Program-made: the position numbers and the translations under genes
The notes under the pieces: model-generated
What the model was told of the DNA's origin: nothing
Seen by the model: the letters and a program-made list of their open reading frames with translations, nothing else
Database searches by the model: none
Source of the DNA: Hypericum androsaemum
Taxonomy: Eukaryota; Streptophyta; Magnoliopsida; Malpighiales; Hypericaceae
Length of the DNA: 64,000 nucleotides
Direction of reading: 5' to 3'
NCBI GenBank assembly: GCA_963995505.1
Contig: OZ023186.1
Span: 11,477,570-11,541,569 of the forward strand
Shown: in pieces, positions 11,394-23,600 of the stretch
Layout: every line of letters begins with the position of its first letter
Position numbering within the stretch: position 1 is the stretch's first letter

Positions 11394-12360
11394 CTTTCTG
11401 TCTTATCAAGTCCAATGCATCATGGTAATCTCTTTTCATTAGGGACCTTGGATTATAACAGTGATAGTTATAAAGGTATGCTAATGAAGGTGGAGAAGGA
11501 TGCAATGGTAGGGATGAAGGGTGAAAGAAAATACCTACAAGTTAGTGAGGCACATTATTGTAGATAGAGTCACATCAATAGGTCTGAAGGAGTTGGCAAA
11601 AGCTTAGGTCATATGAGGTTAGTTTGTATGAGGGAGCAAAGGCTTGACATGAATGGTTTGAATAGAGTTGGGATTCGCAGAGACATGGATAGCGAGCTAT
11701 GGTTATTTCGTAGAGGTATGGTTGGCAAGGAGCCATGGTTGTCTCGGAGAAGCATTGTTAGCTGGGCCCTGCTATGGTTTTCTAAAGGAACGTGCACGTC
11801 AAAGGTGTTGGGTAGGTTTTGCATGGGGAATGCGAAGCCGTTGGTAGCACCACGGGCGAATCGGGTATCTCACTCAAGGCCGAATGGTAGAGTTTGTGGC
11901 ATGTCGAGGGTTCTACTTGGTGGAACAAAAGGTTGCCCTTTGTATGCTATGGCGAGTAGCATTGGTTTGAGGCAAAAAGGTCCAACGAAAGAGCAGTTCG
12001 AGGTTGCGGAGCATAGGGCTGATCAGAAAATAGAGCGTACGTCTATTGGTTGCAAGGTTGCTTCAGAAAGTGGACTCGCTAGTTGGGGTTCGATGAAGGT
12101 TAGAGGGAATAGGCCAAGCAAGCTCAGAAGCTCGAGTTTGGGGGCTGGCTCCAAGTGATTGAACAAAAGGTGAAGAGAAAGTTGAGATGGTCTTATTGAT
12201 GTAGTTATCTATGGTCCGAGATGGAGTCGGTGGAGTCGGATTGGTTTTGCAAGATCTCATGGTTCTTCATGGGGCGGTATTTTGTCAAGGTAGAGTTTGT
12301 TGAAGTTTGGGTAGAACTTCATGGTTCTTCCACGAGATGATTTCTCGCCAAGGTGGAGAT

Positions 12361-12644
12361 TGTTGGGATGGCGAGAAATAGGAAAGATATATTTCTTATT
12401 CCTATTCCTATTCTGACTAGGTTTTGGACTCCTAATCTGACCTAGATAGGTTACTTGTACACCAAATGTTTGTCTCTATATAAAGACATGTTACCCTACG
12501 TTTTTTGTTTGGCTTTGTGGCTCGGAAACTCATCAATAAAAATTCTCCTTTCTCTCCGTGGACGTAGGCATTAGGTCGAACCACGTTATCTCTTGTGTCC
12601 GTGTTCTTTGCGCATTTTGTTCCCTAGTTGCTGAATTCCTAACA
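12361..12644 (+). repeat. 3' LTR of the short LTR element
   Basis: This is the partner of the LTR at 10713-10992, with the same TATA box and ends plus a 4-bp insertion (gacctagataggtt against gacctaggtt). It is followed by the target duplication aatac. Confidence 0.9.
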
Positions 12645-12659
12645 AATACCATTGTGACG

Positions 12660-13700
12660 ATAGTATGCATATGAATTGATATTGATATACAAATGATGTT
12701 GCAATGGTACAGATATGAAGTGATATTAGTATGTAGATAATGGTTCAATGATATATATGTGATGTGATATTGATATATATTGGAAATGACAATGATATAC
12801 ACGTGAATTGATATTGGTAACCATGCGATGTAAAATTGGTCAACATTTGTTGTCGTAGTGGTTCGATTTTTTCTGTAGTGATATTGATATATATGTTACC
12901 TGATATTGGTATACATGCGATGTAGTACTGGTATTAAGTAATTAAATATTTTAGTATTAGTATTTCTGTAGTGATATTAACATATTTTTGTATTGATATA
13001 TTTCTGTAGTAATATTTGTATTTTTGTATTGGTATAATGGTAGAAATATATAGTATAATTGTGAAGTGACAATGATATATTTTTATAGTGATATTGATAT
13101 ACACGTTACATGTTATTGGTATACATGCGATGTAGTATTGGTATTAAATACTAAATAGTCATTGACCAAGTAAACCAACAAATTATCATAGAAGAAGTTG
13201 TTTGATTAGACCATGGTATACATACAATATCATTTGTCAGTCGATACAATATCGAGCCCTCTTGGAGAACTTGATATTTTCAGTTTAACTGCGATCTCTC
13301 CTATTTCAGTTTCTTGGAAAAATCTCAACAGATTGATTCAGCTCTAATCAGTCATCAATCATCATACAAAAATCACGAACCATCAACGTGAAAATTAGAG
13401 GTCTATCGAAAAAGCGAAGAAGGGAGAGAGATATGGGAAATCGTACCTAAGAACACGATGGGATCCGAGGATGGACGGCGAGGAAGGGCGTAAAGTGATT
13501 TTTTTAGCAATGGTTTATAAGTGATATTGATATCTAGTTCTTGTAATAGTTTATAAGTGAAGTGATATTGGTATTTAATTGATGGTTTATAAGTGAAATA
13601 ATATTGGTATTAAATTGTTGTTGCAATGGTTTAGAAGTAAAGTGATATTAATTTTAGATTGTTTTTAGATTAATTTTATATTGTTCACAATGTACCAATA
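12660..13700. repeat. AT-rich degenerate tandem and direct repeats
   Basis: The text is full of variants of 'tgatattgatata' and 'tgatattggtata'. A longer unit reading 'ggtatacatgcgatgtagta' occurs near 12913 and again near 13117, about 200 bp apart. A second cluster of the short motif lies at about 13510-13690. No coding region was seen. Confidence 0.6.
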
Positions 13701-14094
13701 TCATTAACGTTGGATATCATTCGTAAAGTAGTCGTAGAGAATTCATTAATTGCGTGGCAATATAACAATTTATTTTAGTTATGACCGCATATTTTGAACC
13801 AATGTCAATCTTAATAAGTATCAACATCATTCTTGTATTGTAGCAATAAACCAGCTGTTCGTTGTTAATTTCAACCAAACAATTGCAAAAAATTCAAAGA
13901 AATCACGAAACCAACCATTCTTTCACCTGAATTTTTGTCTATTAACGCAAGTGTAAGATTTTAGAGATCAAAATGGACGACCTTGAATTATTATTATTAT
14001 TATTTGTTATATTTCCATAACTGCCACATCACTGATTTGTAGCTAAGTAGGTTTAATATCTCTTTTTTCCAATATTGCCATGATTGTTATTTTA

Positions 14095-14222
14095 TTTACT
14101 AATTTGTCACCGATGCTCGATTTGATCTCCATGAATAGGGACAAGATCTGTCCCCTTTACTAATTTGTCACCTAATTTATCACTATTTGATCTCCATGAG
14201 TAGGGACAAGATCTGTTCCCAC
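14095..14222. repeat. Tandem duplication of about 62-66 bp
   Basis: Two adjacent units begin 'tttactaatttgtcacc', continue with 'tttgatctccatga' and end 'agggacaagatctgt'. They differ by a few substitutions and a short indel. Confidence 0.75.
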
Positions 14223-14269
14223 CAAACTTGGTTCCATGGAATAAATAGAGCCCTGATTATGGTTTGTAG

Positions 14270-14500
14270 TTTTTTTTTTAAAGATAACAACAAAATTTCA
14301 TTCCACATAATCGTTACTGGGTGCGCATTATGGTGCATCTTGCGCAAGAACTAAACCAATCTTCGCACGAGGAAAGGTATAAACGGAAGATGCAACACGA
14401 GGAGGCAGGTTAATCTTTGAGCTAGCTACCTTATTAGCCTCACGACGAACGAAACTGAAACGGACAGAATCAAACGCCACCACATCCACACAGCAAATAA
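14270..14500 (-). mobile_element. 5'-truncated LINE end (RNase H-like tail with poly-A)
   Basis: On the minus strand the bases read DSVRFSFVRREANKVASSKI, the familiar end of the RNase H-like (RVT_3) domain in plant LINE-type proteins. A stop follows, then a short 3' end and a run of nine A's at about 14280-14272. This is the pattern of a 5'-truncated LINE insertion. No target duplication was found. Confidence 0.55.
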
Positions 14501-14560
14501 CAAGACGTCAACCAGAATAGCAACAACCAATGACCCTCCATCCGCCGGAGGATTAAGCAT

Positions 14561-16284
14561 AAGCCTCATAACAACACCCAAAAAATAAAAAAAGAAACGT
14601 CGAAAATTGCAGCTTTCTCAGCACAGCTATGAACAGAATGAAAGTAGAAAATTACAGCTTCAAGGCCTAATGAAAAAGAAATGTTGTTCCAATTTGGAAT
14701 TGGAGGTAAAACTTAGAGCAACATTTCCTTTTCAATAGAGCAACCCAACCGGAAATCTACGACAGTAATTCTCGTTGGTCTCTCCAAGTTGATCCATCGA
14801 TCTCTCAGTCGGCCCTGATAGCTACTTAATCTTTCTCTAGCAGCAAAAACTTCATTCTAGTTTTCTGATAACATGCTTACGTACATAGATAAGACTTCTT
14901 CTTACTCATGCAATTGTAATAAAGCATGCTTTGTATTCTACCATATATCATTTTCAAATATGACGCAAACAAGCTTCATCCACCTGCACTTGCTGCTGAA
15001 TTTTCCAACGCTTTCTAACTCTAAACCATGTGTATTGTGTAACCAGGTGTAGTTGCTACATAACTAACCTTTTCTTCAGATATAGATCATTTTCAGATAG
15101 AGCAAAACCGTTTTTCCATGACATGATAGAGGAAACTTCCACTTACAGACGTAATGGACATCTAGCTTATCATAGTCCATAGAGAGCATGCAATTTAACA
15201 GCAAACTCAAGCTTCCATCTGATCTAGAACACTGGATGATAAGAAGGTCATTCTTCATGATTAAAGACACAAGCAACAAGGTCAAGGCTTTACTGAAGGC
15301 AGATAGTATTGGTCAAGACAAACTGGAATTGCATGGTTGATCGTGGTGGTCTTTTCCAGTCTAGAGATCGAAATTTTTTACACAATATAACAGCAAACGA
15401 CAGGAGACACAGAATCGGGTTTAAGCTTCACATGTTGAGCCAGCAATTTTAAACACTATTTGCAGTATACTAGATCACTGATCGTTATGCTAAAAAGTGG
15501 AAGCCAATGACCAAGCAAACCAAATTCCACAGCAAAACGAAAGCAAAGTTGAAGAGAGCCATTGAGATGCTGAAATCACGTGAGTGCTCAAAGCCAAAAT
15601 CAGTCCTTCCAGCTCATATGTGATCAGTGGAGCTTTAATTCCAATGTAGAAGAATGAGAATGTTCTTTTAAAGAGCCTCGACAAATCAAGTTGTAGTGAT
15701 CACAGTAAGGAAAAGAGTTCACCAACAAAATGGATAGCACACCAGAATTCACCAGTCAGATTCTTGAGCGTTTTATGAAAAGTGCCAACACCAACTTGGA
15801 CATGTAGTCTCTTGATACACTTGGTTGGGAGCCTTCACAACTCACTTTTTCGATTGAACAGTAATTTATCAAAGCTTTTCTGATCAACAAAACCAAACCT
15901 CCAATTTCGAGGCACTTCTGGGTTTTGTGTTTATTTCTCTTCTCTGTTTCTTTTCTGTGTGGGATCTTTTTCCAAATTAAAAAAGAGATAATCCATCGAC
16001 AAATATTTGGTTACAACATCAAAAAACAATGTGGGGGAAGCAACACAATCATCATATGACTGAAATCTGATCAAAACCGGCGAGGGTCCTCACTGAAAAT
16101 AAAAAATTCTCGAACCAATACCCTAACTAAAGCTCCCCCACTTATTGTTCCGCAACTACTATCCTTATCGTATTCAGTGTCCCCTAAAGAATCATCACAT
16201 TAAATATACCGGGGTTCAACACCTATACCAATCAAAAACCGAATCAAAGCGAGGCAGCAGCACCAGAAACCCGAAACATACCAG
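14561..16284. other. Intergenic region and CcmE 3' flank
   Basis: No coding similarity was recognised. The last several hundred bases before 16285 lie downstream of the minus-strand CcmE gene and probably include its 3' untranslated region. Confidence 0.4.
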
Positions 16285-17025
16285 TCAGGGGCTGGAAATC
16301 TCAGCCACGCTCTTGTCGCCCGCAGCAGCAGCAGCAGCCAACTTCCTGTTCTTCTCAATCGCCTCAGCCACCTCCTTGGGCATGTACTTCTCGTCGTGCT
16401 TGGCCAGCACCTCCACGGCCGAGAAGTAGCACGGCTCGGCACGCGCCTTGTCCGACACCCCTCCCTTCCGCTGGTCCTCCTCCTCCTCCTGCTCCTTCTC
16501 CCCGTCCTTTTCGAACGGCTTGACAAAGCCTTCCACCACAACGGAATGCCCCTCGCGGAACAGATCGGGCAGCATTCCCTTGTACCGGACCAGGATATCA
16601 GTGACCAGATCGGTGATAACGAACTCGGTCTCGGGGGAAGAGGCGGGCTGGTAGACGCTGCCCTCGAGGACGAGGCCGCCGAGGCGGAAGCGGTTCTTCT
16701 TGGGCTCGGTTCTGTAGTTGTCCATGGCCTCCGTGGGGGTGACGTAGAACACCAGCTGGTCCTCGAAGTTGGTGAGGACGATGACGACGAAGCCCGCGAT
16801 GCAGCTGAAGGTAAGGGCGTAGGTCCAGAGGCGACGGGTCTGGAGCTGCCGGGCTCGGGCCGCGATGTCCACGGTGGGCTTGGCCCGGGATGGGGCCCCC
16901 CTGGTCCGTGAGGTGGAGAGGAGGCGGTGGAAGGTCGGGGTTGGTTGGGGCTTGGGAGTGGACAAGAGGAGGGTGGCGGCGGCGGCGGGGCGGAGGAGGT
17001 GGGATCGGAGGAGGCGGGACGCCAT
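16285..17025 (-). CDS. CCME: Cytochrome c maturation protein CcmE, mitochondrial
   Basis: This is a complete single-exon frame of 246 residues. CcmE is the haem chaperone of the system I cytochrome c maturation pathway; it binds haem covalently and passes it to apocytochrome c at the mitochondrial inner membrane. The N-terminus (about 1-55) is rich in Arg, Ser and Ala like a mitochondrial leader. One membrane segment lies at about 67-85. The beta-barrel domain follows. The key haem-binding motif is intact: LAKHDEKYMPKEV with His210 and Tyr214. An acidic Glu-rich insert at 173-187 lies between the barrel strands. The ATG at 17025 is the first in frame and gives a normal length. The region is richer in G+C than its flanks. 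GatA lies divergently upstream beyond two transposons. Confidence 0.94.
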   Translation of the reverse strand: MASRLLRSHLLRPAAAATLLLSTPKPQPTPTFHRLLSTSRTRGAPSRAKPTVDIAARARQLQTRRLWTYALTFSCIAGFVVIVLTNFEDQLVFYVTPTEAMDNYRTEPKKNRFRLGGLVLEGSVYQPASSPETEFVITDLVTDILVRYKGMLPDLFREGHSVVVEGFVKPFEKDGEKEQEEEEDQRKGGVSDKARAEPCYFSAVEVLAKHDEKYMPKEVAEAIEKNRKLAAAAAAGDKSVAEISSP

Positions 17026-17615
17026 TTAGTGGCTGGGGGGTTTTTAGGGTTTAAGGGAATTAAATTAGTTTGGACTTTGGGGATTGATTGGGAGAGATGG
17101 TTTGGAATGGAATTGGGTCCGGAAGTTTCTTCCCTCCTCACTTTGATCGAACTGGGTTTTCACATAACTTAGTCGCCTTTGTTTTTGGTTTATATTTCGG
17201 ATCCACGTGACCGAATAAAAAAGTAACCCATCTATCGTAATAATTATTTATTTTTAAAAAAAGTTTAGAGTTAAATTTTGATTTTAATTTTTACATAAAA
17301 TGATATTTTGAATAAATATATATTTTTACATATTTTAAAAATTCAAAAAATATTTTAATATACTAATTTGTGCTTAAATTTGATAAATTTTACATGTTCA
17401 TTCATTCAATTACTATAGGCCGAATTTTTTGGTGACTTGAATATATACAAAGTAATTTTTATATTTACATGTTAATTGTTAAATGCAAGCCACAGCAATA
17501 TTATGGTATAAAAAATTTATTTTTTAAAAGAAAAATAAAAATTGCTAAAAAATCAACATAATAAACCTCTTCTAACATAATAATCTAAATATTTTCTCGG
17601 ATTACAATAATAATA

Positions 17616-18436
17616 GGGCAAATTGTCTTCAGCTCCCTGTAGTTTGACGAATTATTCAGTAGGGTCCTATCTTTTTCGAAACCCCTATTTTTGTCCTCAA
17701 GTTTAGAAAAATAGAACTCTCAGGTCCCTGACTCCGGTACCAGAAAAAACTCTGACTAAATTTTATGTGCAAGGATCAAATTGTGCCCGGTCAAAAAAAT
17801 AAAAAAGTATCTTCTTTAACCTTAGAACATCAAGAACACCATGAATACACTCAAGAACACTAATCCAAACCCAAAAAATTAAACATCTTCTTCGTCTCAT
17901 CTTACGGCGCCGAAGGACCAGCGTCTAGAGAGAAAGGACCAACACGTCGAAGAAGGAGACTTACAGTGAGAGAGAACACTGTCAAAATCAAAGCCCTCGA
18001 GGGCGGTGAATTGACGGTTCTTTTGGCTTTTCCTCTTCTGGGTTATGATTTTTATCCTTAATTTTGGTGCTTGCAGAAATGCTTTTTGGAGAATCGGTGG
18101 CTGGGAAGGTTCTTAGAGGAAACAACGTACTTCAGTTTTTGGGTTTTCGATCTTTGGTTTCGTAGATGGTTACTGGGTTGAAGATTGTGTTCTTAATTTT
18201 TAATTGGGTGTTCTTGATATTCTAAAGGTTGAAGAAGATGAGTTTTTTTATTTTTTGATTCAGGGGCAATTTGGTCCTTACAAGTAAAATTTTGCCAGAG
18301 TTATTTTTCGGTACCAGAGCCAGGGACCTGAGAGTTCTATTTTCCCAAACTTGGAGGACAAAAATAGGGATTTAGAAAAAATAAGGACCCTACTGATAAA
18401 TTCATCAAATTACAGAGACCTGAGGGCAATTTACCC
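17616..18436. mobile_element. Non-autonomous MULE-like element with long terminal inverted repeats
   Basis: The ends read GGGCAAATTG on the left and, inverted, GGGTAAATTG on the right. The inverted repeats run about 175 bp each (17616-17790 and 18262-18436) and share motifs such as 'agtagggtcct', 'cctatttttgtcct' and 'agaactctcaggtccctg'. The flanking 9-mers (ataataata and ataatataa) match at 7 of 9, consistent with a worn MULE target duplication. The interior has no recognisable transposase. Related copies lie at 45060-45321, 56992-58331 and 63546-64000. Confidence 0.75.
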
Positions 18437-18603
18437 ATAATATAACTTTAGAACCCGCATTTTCAGCACCCAATCAGATTCCTATAAAGTTGCTGACTTG
18501 ACCGATGCTCTAACTTGAAAAGTTTGCCACCATTGAAAATTTGACCGCTCCACTCTGGGGAACTCCCTGACTTGTTCCGGCGACCATTTCCCTCTTCGAA
18601 AAC

Positions 18604-20613
18604 ATGAACCCCCCTCCGAGCATTACCCCGCCTGATGCAACCTCCATACCAACATTGGCCCCAGGCCAACCATTGCCACATACCCTCCATAACCCCAACT
18701 ATGCCTCCACCAAACCCAACTAATGGAAGTACAGACATGGATACCTCAGGGACTTTGCCCCCGGACAAGCCACCTAACCCATCGCCAATGTCCTTCCGTG
18801 ACCACCTTACTGCTCCCTCTATCCTGCCACCTGGACTCAGGGTCAAACAAAACATTGTTAAGGAAGGTCTAATACAAGTCCAGTATATCGCAGGACCACT
18901 TCGACCACCGAAAGCAGAAATTGACTCGAGCATTGTTGCCGAACTCTTCAAGAAGTGGGCCTATATTGCTGTTGTGAAGTTGCTTGGTCGTTTCCTCACT
19001 ATCCATGTCATGGAAAAGAATATTCATGAGTTGTGGCAACCCCAAGGATGAATAACACTCCTCGATCTTCAGAATGGCTGCTACTTGGTCCGCTTTGAGC
19101 TGCAACTGGACTTCAACAAGGCTCTTATAGCGGGGCCCTGGATCGCCTTCGGCCATTACCTTGCCGTTCACAGTTGGTCACCCAAATTCAATCCCAACAA
19201 GGAAACGTTCTTTTTTACTAGCGTCTGGATACGCATCTCTGGGCTTCCCGTCATCTTCTATGATGAGTCAGTGATCATGGGCATCATGATGGTGATCAAA
19301 AATCCAGTTCGGGTTGACCAGCACACACTCTTGGCTCAAAGAGGATGTTATGCGAGGGTTTACGTCAAACTCGACCTGAGCAGTCCCTTACCTGGTGTGA
19401 TCTTTGTCAACGGGGAACAGCATCAAATTGAATTTGAGGGGCTCCACACGATTTATCTAGGCTATGGTAGGTATGGACATCAGCGTGAAGCGTGCCCAAA
19501 AACCTCCCGATCGGATGCCCCTGTCCCTCCTGAGTCTGACGCCCCAGCTGCCACCGCAACCCCGACTCCTGCTCTGATGTCGGTGCTAGTCGTGCATACT
19601 CCGGGGACTACAGCTCCAACGATGGCAAACCCCGCTGACCTGGGAGAGACAACTCTAGGCCCCTGGATGTCGGTTGCACAATGGCAATGCCGGCCTCCTC
19701 GTTCGGCGACCATGGGGATAACTACGGGGAACCGCTGTGCATCCCTCGTATTGTTGGAAAAGTCGGCTGCTCCTCCCGCCTCGAGCCGTACTCAGTCAAC
19801 TATGCCCACTGGCCCCGAGGCACAGACAACGGCCCCTTTCCACTATGGGAAAAATTCCAACCATGGTTCCACATCACGCCAAACTCCAGTATTTCACAAA
19901 GACGGTAATTTAACGCAAGGGTTTTCCAAAACCCAATTTGACCAGGACCTGGGAAAACCCTAGTCGACGCTTCCCTCTGCCCACACGAGATTTCCCCCTT
20001 TAGCTCTCTTAATTCACCTTTAACTTTATCTCAGATTGCTGCCATGCCCACCCCTTCTAAATTTAGCTATAAAGTCCTTTTAACTGATTATACCTCTCAT
20101 ATTTTTTCAGGATCCCCATCAGTGACAGCTAAGGTGCAGGATAAGAAAGGAAAAGGTAAAGTCCAAGGGCCACCTAATAACAAACTGGCTGAACCTGGGC
20201 CCAAAGCTCATCTAAGTGAGGAGTCTGATGAAGACTTGAATCCCCCGAAGGCCAAAAAGTGGGACCGCTCCAGGCCCAAAAAGACCACCAGAGGAAAGGA
20301 AAACCCATCGGCCCAGCAAGATCCTTCCTCGGATTTACCCAGCTCGGCCCGATATTTAATCAACCCAGAGAAGCACTTGACCCAGATACAATAGGCCCAA
20401 CCCAGCTTTAAAATAGACTCCCTAGATATGGTTGATGTAGATTTAAACACACCACTAGCCCAGCCTGATTCTAGTTCGGATCTGGCCCATTTTGCGGAAG
20501 GAATTAGGCAGACTGTCGATCAGCCCAATGAGTGCTCATTGTCCCTATCTCGGATGGAAAAGACGGACCAACATACGTCAACCCAAGAAGAGCCCAAGGG
20601 TCACCCAGAGTAG
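18604..20613 (+). pseudogene. LINE ORF1 (DUF4283 and CCHC-like)
   Basis: Open pieces in shifting frames (18635-19051, 19085-19963, 20044-20394, 20428-20613) spell a plant LINE ORF1. A Pro-rich start and SFRDHL come first, then the DUF4283 fold (YLVRFELQLDFNKAL, PWIAFGHYLAVHSW, WIRISGLP), then a knuckle remnant (GYGRYGHQREACP) that has lost its first Cys residues. A Lys-rich tail follows. A TGA at 19049-19051 interrupts the DUF4283 region. Confidence 0.8.
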
Positions 20614-20695
20614 ATGAGCACATCTTGCCCTCTTGCCTTTTGTTTGTTGATCTTCTCTCTTATTCCTTATGTTATTTATTTTCCTATGTCTGATA

Positions 20696-23600
20696 TCGCT
20701 ATTCTTTTTTGGAATTGATGCGGGGCAGGAAACCCTCATTTCTTGCAAGCCACCAGTAGTTTGATTCGTCAACACAGTCTGAGTATTCTTGTTATTCTTG
20801 AGCCCCAGATCTCGGGTAGTAGAGTTGATAGGGTTTACCAGCGCCTGGGCTTTTCGAAAGTCTAGAGCGTTGAAGCGTTCGGGTGTAGTGAGGGTATTTG
20901 GCTCCTCTAGTCTAAACCCGCATTGCAACTCTTTGTCCTGGTGTGGGATAGCCAGTTTATCTAGGCTACTGTTAGCAACCATCAGGGTACCTTCCTACTC
21001 ACTGTTGTTTATGCTAGTCCCAAGCCTATGGAATGTCAAGGTATGTGGGAGCGGCTTACTGCCCTCAGTGCCACCATTGATGGACCCTGGGTGCTTGGAG
21101 GAGACTTCAATGATATCTAGTCCCTTGATGAGCGTCAAGGGGCACGGGTGGCCTCTTGGACCAAAATATGCATTTTGCATAGCACATTGATTCTTTAGGC
21201 CTCATTGATGTTGGGTTTCTGGGGCCAAGGTTCACTTGGGCTCATGGCTTAGAGAGTTCCACCCGAGTCTCTAAGCGCCTTGATCACGTCTTGAGCAATA
21301 AGGACTGGCATCTTGATTGGCCGGATGTGGTAGTCAGGCACCAACCACGGGTGACCTCTGACCACTCCCCGATCCTCCTCGAGCTTTGGCCGAGTGAGGG
21401 GGGAGTAGGAGAGAGAGACCATTATATTTTCAAGCTGCCTGGTTACTTTACTCTGACTTCATGTCTTTTCTCGATGCCCAAGGGCTGCGGCCCTCTTTGG
21501 CTAGCAGTGCTTTAGATTCTCTCACTCTGGCTTTACGTCAGTGGAACCAGGAGGTGTTTGGGCATATCCTCCAATGAAAGGATAGATGATGCATTGCCAG
21601 ACATGGGAGTGCCCAGAGGTCACTTGCTGATAGGGTCACACGTGGGCTGCTTCGATTGGAGGACAAGCTTCGTATTGAGTTGGAAGGTATCCTTGATCAG
21701 GAGGCACTCCTTTGGATGCAGAAATTTAGGGATAGTGGATCATCAATGGGGACTGCAATACCCATTTCTTCCATACTTTGACTATTGTTCGTTGGCATAC
21801 GAACTGGGTGTGTGGTCTCCTCTCCCCTGATGGCTATTGGCTCTGGGATCAGGATTCCCTTTGCTTTTTAGCTGTTGATCACTTCCGGTACCTGTACTCT
21901 GAGGAGGAGCCTTCCCGCCTGGACTTCCCATTCTGAAATGGGTTCTCTGCGTTAGAGGATAGTCTGTTATCTGACTTTTATTGTCCAATTTCCCAGGTGG
22001 AGATTCGTGATAGTCTTTTTCAGATGGGGCCTTATAAGGCCCTTGGTGAAGATGGTTACTAGGCCATCTTCTTTCAGAGATGCTAGGAGGTCATTGGGAC
22101 CTCGGTGTGTGCTCAGGTCCAGAAGTTCTTTAGTAGTGGTCGGCTGCCCCCTCACCTGAACACCACTTTGATCACTCTCATCCCTAAGGTCTCTACGCTT
22201 GATTTGTTGACCCAGTTCAGGCCCATTAGTCTTTGTAGTGTTCTCTATAAGATCATTACGAAGATCATAGTGGGCAGACTGAAGCCTCTCCTGGATACTA
22301 TGGTCAGTCCGATGCAGTCCAGCTTTGTCATAGGCCGCTTCATGTTGGACAACATTGTTATTCTTTGTGAGGTGGTCCATTCGATGATCTTGAAGAGGGG
22401 TGAGTCTGGCTGGATGGTTATTAAGCTTGATCTGAAGAAGGCCTACGATCATCTTAGCTGGGACTTTCTCTGGGAGCCACTTTGCTTGGTTGGTCTCCTG
22501 AAGACCTTCGCCGACTGGATTATGAAGTGTGTTTTGACTGCCTCGATGAGAGTTCTTTGGAATGTGGGGAAGACTGATGCCTTCTTCCTAACTCGTGGTA
22601 TTCAATAAGGCGATCATATTTCCCCTTACCTTTTTATTCTTTGCATAGAGAGACTCTCGCATGCTATAGAACAACTAGTGCTGGATGGTAGATGTGCCTC
22701 TGTCTAATTGACGCGTCATGCTCCCCCCTCTCCTAGCTGATGTTTGCCAATGATCTGATCCTCATGTGTGAGGCTTCTATTTCCTAGGCTGAGGTGGTTC
22801 GTGACCTTTTGGATACCTTCTGCAGTTGTTCGGGGCAACGTGTCAGTCTGGCCAAGTCTAAGGTCATGGTGTCCCAGAATATCCACCCTGAGTTGGCTAG
22901 CCAACTCAGCGATGTGATGGGTATTCTCCTGACTTCAGACTTGGGCCGGTACTTGGGCGCTCCTACCGACCTCAGACGGGACCGTCGCCAGTCATATCAT
23001 TATGTCCTCGAGAAGCTCCGTAGTAGGATGGCTAGTTGGAAGGCTAGATCCTTGAGCAGGACAGGTCGTCTGACATTTACCCGCTCGATTCTGTCCTCTA
23101 TCTCCTCCCATACGATACAGACAGATTTGTTGATTGCTGGTCTTTATTAGGATATGGACCGTTGCGTACGTTAGTTCATTTGGGGCTCCCATTAGGGTCA
23201 CCAACGGATTCATCTCATTGATGCGGATACCTTGTATCTCCCTAAGGAGGCAGGTGGCCTTGGTCTCCGGCCGATGCGGAAGGTCAATATGGCTTTTTTT
23301 GCCAAGCTGCCCTGGAGATTCCTCCAGTCTTAGGACCCATCTGGGCCCAGATTCTGATTGGCAAGTATGGTATGGATGGCACTGACCTAGATCTGCTGAA
23401 GCCAAAGAGGGACTCTTCTGCCACCTGGCGGGCCATAGTGAAGGCCCGTCTGACCCTTGCCCACAGTCTTCGCCAGAATGTGGGTAATAGGTTTCGTACG
23501 TCCTTTTAGAATGACCCATGGCTCTCACCATCCCCCCTTCAGAACTATCTCCTTGGTGATCTCCCTGCTGAGGAGGCGGGGAAGAGGGTGTCGGAGTATT

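Larger units (their letters stand above)
10713..12644 (+). mobile_element. Short non-autonomous LTR retrotransposon with gag remnant
   Basis: The element is about 1.93 kb. Its LTRs are 280 and 284 bp with TGTTGGG...CTAACA ends, and exact 5-bp target duplications (aatac at 10708-10712 and 12645-12649) flank it. A Met-tRNA primer binding site follows the left LTR and a purine-rich stretch precedes the right LTR. Its 1.37 kb interior has only a shortened Copia gag start and no protease, integrase or reverse transcriptase. Mobilisation must therefore have been in trans. By eye the LTRs differ at about 10 sites plus one 4-bp indel, so it is older than the Copia element at 3788-8943. It resembles TR-GAG or TRIM-type elements. 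Confidence 0.9.

Noticed and set aside
16396..16911. A plus-strand open frame of 171 codons
   Set aside because: It is the antisense shadow of the GC-rich CcmE gene.
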